Below, in pieces: positions 14,184 to 24,475 of a stretch of 48,268 bases of DNA (positions are counted from its first letter, which is position 1; the number at the start of each line of letters is the position of its first letter). The translations under genes and the position numbers were made by a program. Source of the stretch: a virus; the IMG/VR virus record IMGVR_UViG_3300035698_008378, positions 1 to 48,268 of that record, one strand, 5' to 3'. The notes under the pieces are model-generated. The model was given only the letters and a program-made list of their open reading frames with translations, had not been told where the DNA came from and did not search any database.

Positions 14184-15929
14184 ATGGGCAACATTTGGAC
14201 AGTAGATACTTCTGGTAATTTGACAACCGATGGCGGTGTGTCAGCTCTTGGTACTATGTTTGCCGCAGCTTTTGATACAAATGTTGCTGCCGCCGGAGTG
14301 GTGTTGGGCGGTACTTCTCTAGTTGCATTGGGTACTGATGTCAACATTGACATTACCATAACACCAAAGGGTTCTGGATCATTAATAATGTCCAAAGTGG
14401 ACATTGGTGCTGGTGCAATAGACGCCACTACCGTTGGATCTGTTACCCCAGCGGCTGGTGCTTTTACTACATTGGCCGCCACGTCGTTATCTTTGAGTGG
14501 TGCGCTCACAGTAACTCTTTTAAATCTTTATGATACAGATGCATCAAATACATTAGGTATTGCTTGGAATGAAAACGACACTGTTAATAGAGTTTTGAAT
14601 CTTTATGTTAGTGGTGCTAATCGCGCTTTAACCATAACTGGTGATTCCACCATAAACCAGAATGTGTCTACGGGTGGAAGCCCTACCTTTACTGGTTTAA
14701 CTGTTAGCGGTTTAGGTGTTGATGGTTTAGTTATTACAGCTGGCGGCGTTATAAGTTCAGTTGCAAATAATCTAGACAACATAGGTGATGGCGCTACTTA
14801 CGGTAGGGTAACACTCACATCATTAGATGGCGCAAACAATGTAGATACCTTAGTAGATGCTGCTGTTGATAATTTTACAGTTTCTTTGGGTGGGGCCAAT
14901 CGATTATTAACTCTTGGCGCTGATGTTTCTCTTGACCAAAATTTATTGATTGCGAGTTCCCCAGAGTTTGCTGGACTAACCTTAACGGCGCTTTCTGGAA
15001 TCCTTATCGCTACTGCAGGAGTTGTTTCTGGTGGTGGAGACATGGATGACATCGCAGACGGTGCTTCGTATGGCAGAGTTCTTTTAACGTCACTAACAAC
15101 TAATGAAGTAACAAAATTAACAGAGGCCGCTACTGGCGATGATTTCACTGTTGTTCTTGGCGGAACCAACCGTGCATTAACTATAAATTCAAGTTGTTCT
15201 ATCGGTCAAGATCTACTACCTACCAATAGTCCATCTTTTGCTGGTTTAACGATTACACAGGCCGTTTCAGCTTCTGGGACACCTCCTACAGCCGTAACAG
15301 TTACTGGCGCTGCACACACTGCCATTACTGCTGCTACCGAATCTCTCGGTATGGATTTTGATTTCTCTGCTAGTAAGACTTGGGCGGCTGGAGCCGGTCC
15401 GTTAGCAACACAGAGAGAGATAAACATCCAAGCCCCCACCTATGTGGGTGACGCAGGAACACCTCTTACCATAACTGATGCGTATACAGTTTATATAGAT
15501 GGAGCGCCCACGGCTGGCGCTAACATGACGATAACCAACCCTTATGCTTTACATGTGGCAGCTGGGGCTGTGAAATTTGGTGGGGCATTAGAAATTGGTG
15601 GTTACATTACCCCCTCTTCAAGGATTCTTGGTAAGCAGGGCGGAGACGTTGCTTCTGCTAACGACATTACTTTGGGCGATGGCAATTATTTTGACGTTAC
15701 TGGGGCGGTAGAAGTACAAAGGATTTTAGGAACAAACTGGACGGCTGGTTCTGTCATTACCTTACAGACGGATGGTGCCCCTAGCATTAAACACGGCACA
15801 GCCGCTGGAGCTGGTTACTATGGATTTCAGCTCGCCGGTAGCGGGGATTTCTTAGCAAGTGCTGGCGCAACTTTAGTTTTGGCTTTTGACGGAGCATGGT
15901 TCCGTGAGATTTCAAGGACTGTGGTCTAA
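14184..15929 (+). CDS. Repeat-built tail fibre protein
   Basis: This 581-residue protein is rich in Gly, Thr, Ala and Val with few Cys or charged residues, as in trimeric beta-structured fibres. Three imperfect repeats are spaced by about 91 residues (near 142, 234 and 324): SGANRALTI, GGANRLLTL and GGTNRALTI, each followed by (S/T)INQ/LDQ/IGQ and SPxFxGLT. Intervening VSxxxNLDNIGDG and MDDIADGASYGRV segments also repeat. The last 130 residues lack the repeat and may be the tip (ending DGAWFREISRTVV). AGAGGACC precedes ATG. It probably contacts the host or the baseplate. Confidence 0.65.
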   Translation: MGNIWTVDTSGNLTTDGGVSALGTMFAAAFDTNVAAAGVVLGGTSLVALGTDVNIDITITPKGSGSLIMSKVDIGAGAIDATTVGSVTPAAGAFTTLAATSLSLSGALTVTLLNLYDTDASNTLGIAWNENDTVNRVLNLYVSGANRALTITGDSTINQNVSTGGSPTFTGLTVSGLGVDGLVITAGGVISSVANNLDNIGDGATYGRVTLTSLDGANNVDTLVDAAVDNFTVSLGGANRLLTLGADVSLDQNLLIASSPEFAGLTLTALSGILIATAGVVSGGGDMDDIADGASYGRVLLTSLTTNEVTKLTEAATGDDFTVVLGGTNRALTINSSCSIGQDLLPTNSPSFAGLTITQAVSASGTPPTAVTVTGAAHTAITAATESLGMDFDFSASKTWAAGAGPLATQREINIQAPTYVGDAGTPLTITDAYTVYIDGAPTAGANMTITNPYALHVAAGAVKFGGALEIGGYITPSSRILGKQGGDVASANDITLGDGNYFDVTGAVEVQRILGTNWTAGSVITLQTDGAPSIKHGTAAGAGYYGFQLAGSGDFLASAGATLVLAFDGAWFREISRTVV

Positions 15930-15939
15930 GGGGAAATAA

Positions 15940-17010
15940 ATGGTTTATAAAGGTTATGCATTATTGGATGCGCTAACGGGACAGGTGGCAGGAGAATTCT
16001 TGCCCACTGGACAAGTAACAACTATCACCAGCACACCGTATAACGTGCTGGTAACTGATAATTTTATTATTTGTGGTGCGGGATCTGCAAGCGTTGTTCT
16101 ACCAAGCGCGGTAACATCTGGTGCTGGTAAGCGATTTATCGTTAAGAACAACATCACAACGAAGATCACTATTACGTCTCTTGGTGGAAACATGGACGAT
16201 GAGACAACCCTCTACCTAGCGGTTGAGCATCAATCTCTGGTGTTTGAAAGTGACGGCACTAATTGGCTCGTTCCTTACGCCTATAAAACGCCTCCTGTTT
16301 CTATTGCTGGATATTCCGATAGCACAACTCAGGCTCACGGTCATGTAGGTGGGGCGGCAGACGCTTACCCAGTCCAGTTTGATACGACGGACGATGAGCA
16401 TGGAATAACGAGAGACAATGGCGGCGCAGGAACGACGGTCACAATCTCAAACGCCACTCCTGCGGTCGTAACGTGGGCGGCGCATGATATGCAGATTGGC
16501 GATACGGTTTACTTTGAAACCACAGACACGCTTCCTACAGGCATCACAGCAAACACAAAATATTATATTAACACGGCTGGATTTGCTGCTGGAGAATTTC
16601 AAATAGCAGCGTTTCCAGAAGATACATCAATCAACACTTCTTGTGCTGGTGCGGGAACGCATACAGGACATGACTCAGGAAACATAAGATTCACTTCAAC
16701 TGGACATTACATCGTCATGGTTTCAGCGATTGCCGATGCAGATGCTAACCAAAAGTCTATGGATTTATGGCTTTATGTTGACGGTGTGAACGTAGCCAAT
16801 ACGAATACAATCGTCCAATTACCTACCGCAAATACAGAAGTAGTTCTAGCAGTACCGTTCATAGTTGTAGCGGTTGATGGTACGACAATGCAGTTAAGAA
16901 CAGCGGCGGATGACACAGGCGTTCAGATGAAGGCCACGGCAGCACAGGCTAACCCAGCAAGACCAGCGTGTCCGAGCATAATAGTGGGGATCTTCAAGGT
17001 TTCTAAATAG
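15940..17010 (+). CDS. Fibre/adhesin protein with TNF-like C-terminal domain
   Basis: The 356-residue protein has an N-terminal beta-domain with a core (VLVTDNFIICGAG through GKRFIVKNN) typical of fibre connectors, a central HGHVGG segment and a C-terminal jelly-roll-like domain (GNIRFTSTGHYIVMVSA, LYVDGVNVANTNTI, VPFIVVAVDGTTMQL) that resembles C1q/TNF-type receptor-binding tips. AAGGGGAA precedes ATG. Its base composition is visibly richer in G+C than flanking genes: 30 of 60 in 16861-16920 against 21 of 60 in 17101-17160. That suggests recent acquisition or exchange of the host-range tip. Confidence 0.6.
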   Translation: MVYKGYALLDALTGQVAGEFLPTGQVTTITSTPYNVLVTDNFIICGAGSASVVLPSAVTSGAGKRFIVKNNITTKITITSLGGNMDDETTLYLAVEHQSLVFESDGTNWLVPYAYKTPPVSIAGYSDSTTQAHGHVGGAADAYPVQFDTTDDEHGITRDNGGAGTTVTISNATPAVVTWAAHDMQIGDTVYFETTDTLPTGITANTKYYINTAGFAAGEFQIAAFPEDTSINTSCAGAGTHTGHDSGNIRFTSTGHYIVMVSAIADADANQKSMDLWLYVDGVNVANTNTIVQLPTANTEVVLAVPFIVVAVDGTTMQLRTAADDTGVQMKATAAQANPARPACPSIIVGIFKVSK

Positions 17011-17011
17011 A

Positions 17012-17040
17012 TTGGACGTTGGTATACATTATACTATAAT
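17012..17040 (+). promoter_or_regulatory. Sigma70-type promoter for the second fibre block
   Basis: TTGGAC (17012-17017), a 17-base spacer and a perfect TATAAT (17035-17040) lie immediately upstream of a Shine-Dalgarno (AAAGGAG, 17046-17052) and ATG 17060. It should start transcription of 17060 onwards. Confidence 0.7.
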
Positions 17041-17059
17041 TATTTAAAGGAGTTAACAC

Positions 17060-17617
17060 ATGTCTGACCTAAAACAAGGGGCAATGCCCGGTAGCTCTGC
17101 TGAATGGAGTCTTAATCTACTTCAGATGGCCATGAATATTAGTAATTTACCCTATCATGCCAGAGCAGAGAGATCAACTAGCCTATTGCAAGATATTAGG
17201 ACGGATCCACGTTTTATGGCTATTGGTGGTGTGTATTATGCTGTGGCACCAACGTTTGCCGATGGTGATGCAGTAGTTGCGTCTTTTACTGTTGATGGCA
17301 AACTTATGGCTGATGTTACTGGGTCTTCAGTAAGTCCTCCTGCATTTACAGATAAATATTATATTGAAGTAATAGCTACCAATGTAGATCAAACATTTGT
17401 GATTCCATTTGAAGCTGAAATGATCATCATAGCCAACAGAGACACAATAAATGAGTGTCATTTTAATTACGACGCTCCTGCCACCAATTTAACAGATCGT
17501 GTTGATTCTTACGAAACATTCTCAGATAATTTTAAAACTAATAATGTTCATTTGGTTTGTGACACAACTGCCCCTGCCAAAACGGCAGTGGTAAGAATTT
17601 ATGCTAGAGGTGTATAA
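17060..17617 (+). CDS. Virion structural protein of the fibre module, unknown
   Basis: This 185-residue protein has an N-terminal helical region (SAEWSLNLLQMAMNISNLP) followed by a beta-rich body (YYIEVIATNVDQTFVIPFEAEMIIIANRD). It is led by its own promoter and Shine-Dalgarno and its stop TAA directly abuts the ATG of the next gene. It resembles the small adaptor or chaperone-type proteins that sit at the head of fibre operons, but I cannot name a family. Confidence 0.55.
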   Translation: MSDLKQGAMPGSSAEWSLNLLQMAMNISNLPYHARAERSTSLLQDIRTDPRFMAIGGVYYAVAPTFADGDAVVASFTVDGKLMADVTGSSVSPPAFTDKYYIEVIATNVDQTFVIPFEAEMIIIANRDTINECHFNYDAPATNLTDRVDSYETFSDNFKTNNVHLVCDTTAPAKTAVVRIYARGV

Positions 17618-19303
17618 ATGCCCCCTTCATTAACTACAAGTCACGCAAGAGGTATCGCTTTTAATGATGAAGATACTAAAGTGGCTGAAAATTTAGATGG
17701 GTTATCAAAAACCAACATTCAAGATTGCAATACTGCTTTAGACACTCGTATTGATTATTTAGAAGGTACTGATGCCGACCCCCTAACCGCACTTGTTTTA
17801 GATCAGAGTGTGGCCGGGGTTAGTGGTTACATGTCTGATGGAAATGTTTTCATAACCTTATCTGCTGGCGATTTATATGGCAATTGCATGAATACGTTGG
17901 CTTTCACTCTATCGATTCCTACTGGAGATGCTGCGAATCAAGGACAGTTAGGTACTCTAGTTTGTCTTGTGAATGGTGCTGTTTTTGGTGACTCCTTTGA
18001 TTTAGGTGCTGCCTTTAATGCTGCGGAACAGCAAGGTACTCAAAGTTATCCCCCTCAGAATTCACCATTGAATACGATTACTGTTACGTCTGTTGAAAAA
18101 TTTGCAACGACCCCTGTCTTCCAGATTTGGAAGGGTAGAATAAATGTTGCAGGCATAAATGCCATTACTCCTTTAAGTCACGGAGAGAATTCGATTGCAC
18201 TAAGGCATGCGGTTGGTGCTACCAATAGTGATTCTGCTGCCACGATTATCTTTTATGATAGTGTTGCAACAAGACCTACGGTTGGGGCCGCTCCAAATGT
18301 TGCTGAAGATACCTATAGTTCTCTAAAACAAATTTCTGGTGTTTACAAATACTCTACTGGAGACACGTTTTTAATAGGTACTACTTTAGTGGGTGCTTTT
18401 GATAATACATATGTACTTAGACCCCTTAATTTCGATAGTTCTCCTATTGCTATTACAGATTTTGATATTGCATGGAATTCAGCAGATGTTACCGGTCCTA
18501 GTACCCCTCCGGCAATTAGCGATGCTTTTGTTTATGTTCCAGCTAGCGCGGTTGCAATAGATATTGCAAGCGTGTTGACAGAAAATGGTAGGATTGGGGC
18601 TTTTGGAGAAGATCCATTTGGTGCGGGCGCAACAGTACAATCAATTTCTGCCAACAGAATGATAAATACTTACGGTAATGTGTCAACTGATTTGATTGAA
18701 GAATTTCGCGATGAAAATAGAAGGATTCCATATTACATCACTCAAGCTCAGTCATGGACTGGCATAAGAACTTTTAATGCTGTACAAACTTATCCTGGAG
18801 ATGTGATTGGCGAATGGGATACTACAGAAGACTTAGTAAACAATGACGGGGCGTTACAATTCAACGATGGTCTTATCTACCCTGACGTTGATTTCAGTAC
18901 TGGATATTTACCAAGTGTTCCTGCACAACCTGATTATAGTGCATTGGCTGGTAATCAATTTTACGTAAGAGCAATGTATGACACAGACCCTCATACGAAT
19001 GGAATGATAGAATTAGAGGGGTGGGTATTAGCCACATTTGATACCACTGGATCTCCAACTGCCAAGGTAGAAATTAAACTTCCTTCACAGACTGGGTGGC
19101 TTGATTTAGGGACGGCATTTAATGTAGCTACATTCACAGGCATCGATGGTGACGGTTGCAGAACAAGTGCTGCTGGTGCTAGATTTGAATGGTCTTCCGC
19201 TGCGTTTTCGACCGCCAGTGCTGGAAATATGTATATCATAAGAATCACGCTGTTAAATACTTCTGTTCCGATCTTAACAGCTCTTAGAGAAATAGGGTGG
19301 TAA
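17618..19303 (+). CDS. Large fibre/baseplate-associated structural protein
   Basis: This 561-residue protein starts right after the previous stop. It is beta-rich, with Ala/Thr/Asp-rich surface segments and no transmembrane region. The N-terminus contains TKVAENLDGLSKTNIQDCNTALDTRIDYLE, which could be a coiled-coil-like attachment segment. Later parts (YPGDVIGEWDTTEDLVNNDGAL, GWLDLGTAFNVATFTGIDGDGC) look like globular beta-sandwich domains. No known family; fibre or fibre-connector inferred from composition and position. Confidence 0.55.
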   Translation: MPPSLTTSHARGIAFNDEDTKVAENLDGLSKTNIQDCNTALDTRIDYLEGTDADPLTALVLDQSVAGVSGYMSDGNVFITLSAGDLYGNCMNTLAFTLSIPTGDAANQGQLGTLVCLVNGAVFGDSFDLGAAFNAAEQQGTQSYPPQNSPLNTITVTSVEKFATTPVFQIWKGRINVAGINAITPLSHGENSIALRHAVGATNSDSAATIIFYDSVATRPTVGAAPNVAEDTYSSLKQISGVYKYSTGDTFLIGTTLVGAFDNTYVLRPLNFDSSPIAITDFDIAWNSADVTGPSTPPAISDAFVYVPASAVAIDIASVLTENGRIGAFGEDPFGAGATVQSISANRMINTYGNVSTDLIEEFRDENRRIPYYITQAQSWTGIRTFNAVQTYPGDVIGEWDTTEDLVNNDGALQFNDGLIYPDVDFSTGYLPSVPAQPDYSALAGNQFYVRAMYDTDPHTNGMIELEGWVLATFDTTGSPTAKVEIKLPSQTGWLDLGTAFNVATFTGIDGDGCRTSAAGARFEWSSAAFSTASAGNMYIIRITLLNTSVPILTALREIGW

Positions 19304-19306
19304 AAA

Positions 19307-22300
19307 ATGGCACTATCTGATCTTACAAAGATAGATTTGCTTTTTAAAAAGTCCCAAAATAAATCTATTACAGATACTGGGAAAGCTTTTTATGAGGAAT
19401 CTATAGCTTCTGCATGGTTAGTAGATGGTACTGATGTTTGGACAGATGCTATTGCCCATAATGACCCTGCCACTGCAGTTGCGGGTGGTGTAGCCCAAGC
19501 TTATGTTGACCAAACGTTAATCGAAGATCTTACCGCTTCAAATCATAAAGCATGGAAAAGTAACTTGGAAGACTGGATTCCTTCACGTTACGGCATAAAT
19601 TACACAGTAAGAGTATATGAGGACGATGGGGCCGGTGGTTTGGGAGATGAAATTCCAAGTTCAAGCTCTTCAGATTGGATTTTTGATTATAAATCTGGTA
19701 TATTGTTCTTCCAAGACAGCATTTCTGCGTTTACAACTCCAATTCATATTGTAGGCTACAGATATATTGGTGGGACAGCAAGTACTCCCGGAGCTGCAGC
19801 ATATCTTTTTACCAATGGTCTTACCGAAACACTTGGTAATGTTGTTTTGGGTGGGACTCTTACTGCTGATACGGATATTGAATTAGATCAGAATGTATTT
19901 TCATTAACCGAATCGTATGTTTATGCTGGAACAGATGAGAATCAAAGAAATTTCAGACTTCTATTCCCCAGTATTGATGAAGAGAATTCTGGTGGACTCT
20001 TTATAGGTCATGCTTATCCTGACGATGGTATCGCCATCGATTATTATTATAATAGAGCTTATGTCGGAGCTGGTGTTCCACAAAATACAGATATTTATAT
20101 CTTAAAGATAGGAGTGACCGACAATACTGCAACCGATTTTACTGGCGGTCTAAATATTGGTTTTGGCAGACTTGTTTCAAGTGGAGCTTCTTCTGGGGTC
20201 GCGAAGGTTGCTATTAACGCAGCCCCAGACATGGCTGGAGCCGCGCTTCAGGTAAATGGTAGTCTTGAGATTACAGGTGATTTCGCAGCTGGCACTTTAC
20301 AGGCTGAGCATAAATTGAATTTGACCCGTTTTGACGATTGGCCGAATGATGACGTAGATGTTGGCGCTTCTGGTCTTTTGGGTCACCAAGGCGGAACGCT
20401 CTATATTAAGAGGACTTCCGGTGCCTTCGGTGGCGGGGAGCAGAATTTATTTTACCGTGACTACCAGGGGAACATAACCCAACTCTCATATGGTGGTACT
20501 CCGTTGGCTGGGTATACATTCCAAAACGGTCTTACAGAATTTGCTGGACCAAATGTGGAATTGGGTGGAACCTTAGACCACGATACTGAGATCGACCCAG
20601 ATGGTAACGAATTGTGGATTCAACCGGGATTAAAACTTGGCTTAACGAATGCCGCTGGATCGGTATGGGGCGACCAAACCTTTATTCTTTTCGGAACTGG
20701 CAGTCCTTTTGCTCCCGACATTACTTTTGGTTATGTCGAAAATTATCTAGGTTCATATGGCCCCACTTTTAAGTGGTCAGTTACCCGGGTAGACCAAGTT
20801 TTTGCCAGTGAAAGTAATGGAGATTTAGATTTTAAACTACTCGGATTAGGAACATACGACCATAGCCTATGGATCGGTCATCTAGATGCAACACCAGCAG
20901 ATAATAGGTATTGGAGAATCAAAAAAAATAAAGAAGCAAACGGTAATCATCTTGATTTTCTATATGGTATTGCAACTGAAACTAATGTGGCAAGATTAAA
21001 TCCAGACGGCCAAATGGATTTATTTACTGGTCCGTTAGCAATGACAGAAATTTCAACGCCGACTAACGAAGCAAACATCGGTAAGATTTATACAAGAGAT
21101 CATCTTGGAGTTACTCATCTTGTTTATCTAGCTAGTGACAATACTGAATATGCACTGAGTCCTACTACTACCGCCCAAAATGGTTTAACTCTTGCATTTT
21201 TAAATATAGTTGAACTTGGTGGAACACTTATTCAAGCCACCACCATTGATCCTGATGGTAATAAATTCTGGTGTCAAGACACTCTCACCCTTGGTGATGG
21301 TGCTGCAGCAGACCAAACGTTTATCAGGTTTGAAGGGGACACGACAGTCACAGAAGGTAATCGCCCGACAATTGGATGGAGTGACTCTTATAAGACTAAT
21401 TATCCAGCGATGGTTTTTTATCCAGGAGATGAAAGTAGTTTCATTTTTAGAAACACAAATTTAACTTCGTCTTATTTTATTATAGACGGACCTGCGACTA
21501 CTAACCAATATTTATACATAGGTGATATTGGCGCTACTGGTACCACAGCCGCAGATACCCACATTTGGGCTATCCGCAAGGGTAGGGCAGCTGAGGATAA
21601 TGATTTTAGGATTTCTTATTTAAACAATGGTACGTACCACCCAGCCATTATTATAACTGAAGATCAGGAAATTAAGTTTTATGAGGGACTCCTTTCCATA
21701 AAAAGATCTCTTGTAGACCCAACACTTACTTCAACTTATGGGAAAATATATACGAAAATTGTAAGTGGGTTGCTACAATTGCACTATTTGGATGATGCTG
21801 GGACTTCATATCAAATTACCCCAGCCAATGCGAGTGCTACTGCTCAAAATGGTTTAAATCTTGTACTTCCTAATATAGTTGAATTGGGCGGTGCCCTTAT
21901 TAAAGATACTACCATTACTGCTACTGGTTATGACCTTCAGGTTGTTAGTGCTTCTGCTGCTAAGAATGCTTTCTATGCAAGCAGTTCTTCAGCTACTGGT
22001 GTTGGCATTTATGCAGAGAATACTTTAGCATGGGATCAATATGGCAATGATGATGTATTTGCACTTGTTGCCAGAGGCACTGGTTCAGTTGCTCATTTTG
22101 TCAATCAAGAATCTATAGATACGGGTGTGTGGTACGGCGGTTCATTAGTTAAAATTGGAGGCCGCGTACAAAGGGTATGGGATGGTCTTTTAAAATTGTA
22201 TCCTGGTTCTGAGGACCAATCATCTGAGTTGGGTACCAATGGCCTAATTGCTCATAGTTATTCACGCTCTGGTGCCTATATTCCAATAGCAGCCATAAAT

Positions 22301-23980
22301 TATTCTAATGCTATGCCCGTTATTGACGCGACCCACAAATCCGATACGGTTAGTGCAAGTCGTTTGGCAACGGCCATTAGTGCTAAGGCTACCGCTTATT
22401 GTAGATCGGCTATAGCTGGAGGTTGGGGTGAAGTTAGTGGTACCACTGCCATCTTTGGTGCTCTCAGTGTTGCATATAATGGCCGTACTGGGGTTGGACA
22501 TCCTGGCTCTAGGGAGCTTTATTTAAATGGTTCGTACACTGGAACCTACACTAAAAAATATTTGGTCGTCATTGACAATGATACTTCAACCCCAAATAAA
22601 TTTAAATGGTCAAACAACAATGGGTTAAGCTGGACTTCAGGCGTGTCAATTACTGGCTTTGCACAAGCATTAAGTGATGGAATCACAGTTTCCTTCGGTC
22701 ACACCACTGGTTATGACACTAGAAATAACTGGTCATGGTACTCCAATATTATAAGAGCTAGTGGTGGTGTAGTTGGCATCGCTCAAAACGACACCATGTA
22801 TGTTTATGAGGACTTCACTGCTGGCGTTACTGGGGTGGCCATGGAATCATCCCTCACTAGTGCTGCAACACATGGAGTATTAGCCTATACTGGCATCTCT
22901 ACTCCATCTGTTTTTCCCTCTTATGCTGTTAAGGCCCAAACAAACACCACCGGTGGTGTTGGTGGTGCTGCTATTTTTGCTGAAGTTCTCAACGATATTA
23001 CCCCAGGATATTATGTTTATGGTATTCATGTTAAGGGTGGGACGCAGAGTGTTCGTATCGAACAAACTACGGGTAGTCAGGGCCTAGGAGTTTATAAGAG
23101 TGGTGGATATGGCTCTTCGGCAGCATATATTCATAATTCTACCGATGGACCAGATGCCCATGGAGTATCCGTCTCTTGTTTGTCTTCTGACACAGATGCC
23201 GCTGCCCTATATGCCGATGCTTCAATGGGAGCCAGGGGTATCTATGTTTATGGAGGAAGTGCAGGAGTAAGTAAAACTGGGATTGAATTTGTGGGTTACG
23301 AGAATACTGGAACACTTGCGTATACCATTCTAGCAGAATGCCCCACAAAACAAGTAATGCACATTGTTAATACTTCAACGTCATATGCCCATTATCCTAT
23401 AGCTGCTTATTTTGAAGGTGGTCAATATGCAGTGTCTGCAAATACGGGAACACAAGGCTGGGCCAGAACAGCCATTACAGGAGTAAAAGATAATGCTTCA
23501 ATGGGTGGATGGTCTGCCATTTCTGGATATAATACTAAGACTGGAGTTAACGCTGGAAGTGGCATTTATGGGAGCACATATAGTACTAGTTTGACTGATG
23601 CCGGTGTTAAGGGCTATTCTACTACTACTCATGGTATAATTGGACAGACCGCTGAAACTGGTAGCTATGCTATAGGTCATTATGCTGGAGTATATTGTAA
23701 AAGTTCCTATGTAGGATCGAACACTTCATATTCACACGCTCTTTATGTCGAGGGTAATTCCGATTGTCACTATTCTTCTTATTTTGAGAATAGTGTCACT
23801 GGCGCAATGTTTGTTGATGACAAGATTATGCTGGATAGTGGTGGTCATTATGGATGCGGCGGTAATTGGGGATATGGATCAGCTGGTGGATCTACACTCT
23901 CCTTTCACACGTCATCTGGGAATATTCACACATTAACCTTTGAAGGTGGTATCCTAATAAGTTATTCCATAACCGCATAA
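19307..23980 (+). CDS. Giant modular tail fibre protein (1557 residues)
   Basis: By far the largest protein here, and built of repeats. Four copies of NGLT...NxVxLGGxLxxxTxI start near residues 169, 406, 623 and 846, about 220 residues apart. Each unit also carries a GKIYT/LYIKR ... L(H/V)YL type segment and a WxIxKxxxAxxxDFxxxY type segment. The last 600 residues switch to a Gly/Ser/Thr/His-rich beta-helix-like region with many short turns (GVGIYAEN, GVYCKSSYVGSN). The end (GNIHTLTFEGGILISY) carries no visible S74 chaperone domain. It begins 3 bases after the previous stop and is a long side-tail-fibre type protein, likely trimeric. Confidence 0.65.
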   Translation: MALSDLTKIDLLFKKSQNKSITDTGKAFYEESIASAWLVDGTDVWTDAIAHNDPATAVAGGVAQAYVDQTLIEDLTASNHKAWKSNLEDWIPSRYGINYTVRVYEDDGAGGLGDEIPSSSSSDWIFDYKSGILFFQDSISAFTTPIHIVGYRYIGGTASTPGAAAYLFTNGLTETLGNVVLGGTLTADTDIELDQNVFSLTESYVYAGTDENQRNFRLLFPSIDEENSGGLFIGHAYPDDGIAIDYYYNRAYVGAGVPQNTDIYILKIGVTDNTATDFTGGLNIGFGRLVSSGASSGVAKVAINAAPDMAGAALQVNGSLEITGDFAAGTLQAEHKLNLTRFDDWPNDDVDVGASGLLGHQGGTLYIKRTSGAFGGGEQNLFYRDYQGNITQLSYGGTPLAGYTFQNGLTEFAGPNVELGGTLDHDTEIDPDGNELWIQPGLKLGLTNAAGSVWGDQTFILFGTGSPFAPDITFGYVENYLGSYGPTFKWSVTRVDQVFASESNGDLDFKLLGLGTYDHSLWIGHLDATPADNRYWRIKKNKEANGNHLDFLYGIATETNVARLNPDGQMDLFTGPLAMTEISTPTNEANIGKIYTRDHLGVTHLVYLASDNTEYALSPTTTAQNGLTLAFLNIVELGGTLIQATTIDPDGNKFWCQDTLTLGDGAAADQTFIRFEGDTTVTEGNRPTIGWSDSYKTNYPAMVFYPGDESSFIFRNTNLTSSYFIIDGPATTNQYLYIGDIGATGTTAADTHIWAIRKGRAAEDNDFRISYLNNGTYHPAIIITEDQEIKFYEGLLSIKRSLVDPTLTSTYGKIYTKIVSGLLQLHYLDDAGTSYQITPANASATAQNGLNLVLPNIVELGGALIKDTTITATGYDLQVVSASAAKNAFYASSSSATGVGIYAENTLAWDQYGNDDVFALVARGTGSVAHFVNQESIDTGVWYGGSLVKIGGRVQRVWDGLLKLYPGSEDQSSELGTNGLIAHSYSRSGAYIPIAAINYSNAMPVIDATHKSDTVSASRLATAISAKATAYCRSAIAGGWGEVSGTTAIFGALSVAYNGRTGVGHPGSRELYLNGSYTGTYTKKYLVVIDNDTSTPNKFKWSNNNGLSWTSGVSITGFAQALSDGITVSFGHTTGYDTRNNWSWYSNIIRASGGVVGIAQNDTMYVYEDFTAGVTGVAMESSLTSAATHGVLAYTGISTPSVFPSYAVKAQTNTTGGVGGAAIFAEVLNDITPGYYVYGIHVKGGTQSVRIEQTTGSQGLGVYKSGGYGSSAAYIHNSTDGPDAHGVSVSCLSSDTDAAALYADASMGARGIYVYGGSAGVSKTGIEFVGYENTGTLAYTILAECPTKQVMHIVNTSTSYAHYPIAAYFEGGQYAVSANTGTQGWARTAITGVKDNASMGGWSAISGYNTKTGVNAGSGIYGSTYSTSLTDAGVKGYSTTTHGIIGQTAETGSYAIGHYAGVYCKSSYVGSNTSYSHALYVEGNSDCHYSSYFENSVTGAMFVDDKIMLDSGGHYGCGGNWGYGSAGGSTLSFHTSSGNIHTLTFEGGILISYSITA

Positions 23981-24004
23981 TTTATCTTGTACCACTAGGT
24001 AACA

Positions 24005-24028
24005 TATAATTATTGGGTTAATAACCCA
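24005..24028 (+). promoter_or_regulatory. TATAAT element and inverted repeat ahead of 24051
   Basis: TATAAT (24005-24010), with only a weak -35, is followed by a perfect inverted repeat TGGGTT (24014-24019) / AACCCA (24023-24028). The repeat would lie at the start of the message, just before GAGGAG and ATG 24051. Confidence 0.4.
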
Positions 24029-24050
24029 CAATCCACAGAGGAGAAAAAAA

Positions 24051-24401
24051 ATGAAAAAGATTGACACAAAAAAAGTTTTAGTTGATTTAGATGGAAAACC
24101 GATTAGTTTAGACGGTACTGCTGGGTCAGAAGCAACTGTTGGAATGGTTTTGGCTCACATTTTTCAAGTCTATAAAGGCAAAGTGTTTGGTGGAGATCCT
24201 TTAAAAGCTTTAGAATTGGCTCGTTCTTTTTATAAGAAGGATTCAACGAGTGTTGACAAGGCTGATTTTATTAAAATCAAAGAAGCCATTAAAGAAGATG
24301 AACGTTTTACTCCAATTGTACTAGGTCAAGTAATGGAAGCACTGGATGAAGCGAAAGATTCTGAAGAAGAGAAAATAAGTGCAGTAAGCGAAGTGAAATA
24401 G
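24051..24401 (+). CDS. Small conserved phage structural/assembly protein
   Basis: This 116-residue protein has a short beta start (VLVDLDGKPISLDGT) followed by helices, including DPLKALELARSFYK, and a C-terminus FTPIVLGQVMEALDEA. The order (a DGxP start, a LARxxY helix, then VLGQVxxxLE) resembles small phage tail-region proteins found in several siphophages and myophages. Its role is unknown. GAGGAG lies ahead of ATG and a possible promoter lies upstream. Confidence 0.55.
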   Translation: MKKIDTKKVLVDLDGKPISLDGTAGSEATVGMVLAHIFQVYKGKVFGGDPLKALELARSFYKKDSTSVDKADFIKIKEAIKEDERFTPIVLGQVMEALDEAKDSEEEKISAVSEVK

Positions 24402-24475
24402 GGACAGTTTAAAATTATTCAGTAGGTAGTATAAAATTTACGTATGGAAATACTCATCAGACAGGAGACATAATT

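Noticed and set aside
14180-14509. Minus-strand open frames through the fibre genes (for example here and at 14798-15169)
   Set aside because: They mirror Ala/Thr/Val-rich + strand genes, lack Shine-Dalgarno sites and have composition typical of antisense shadows.
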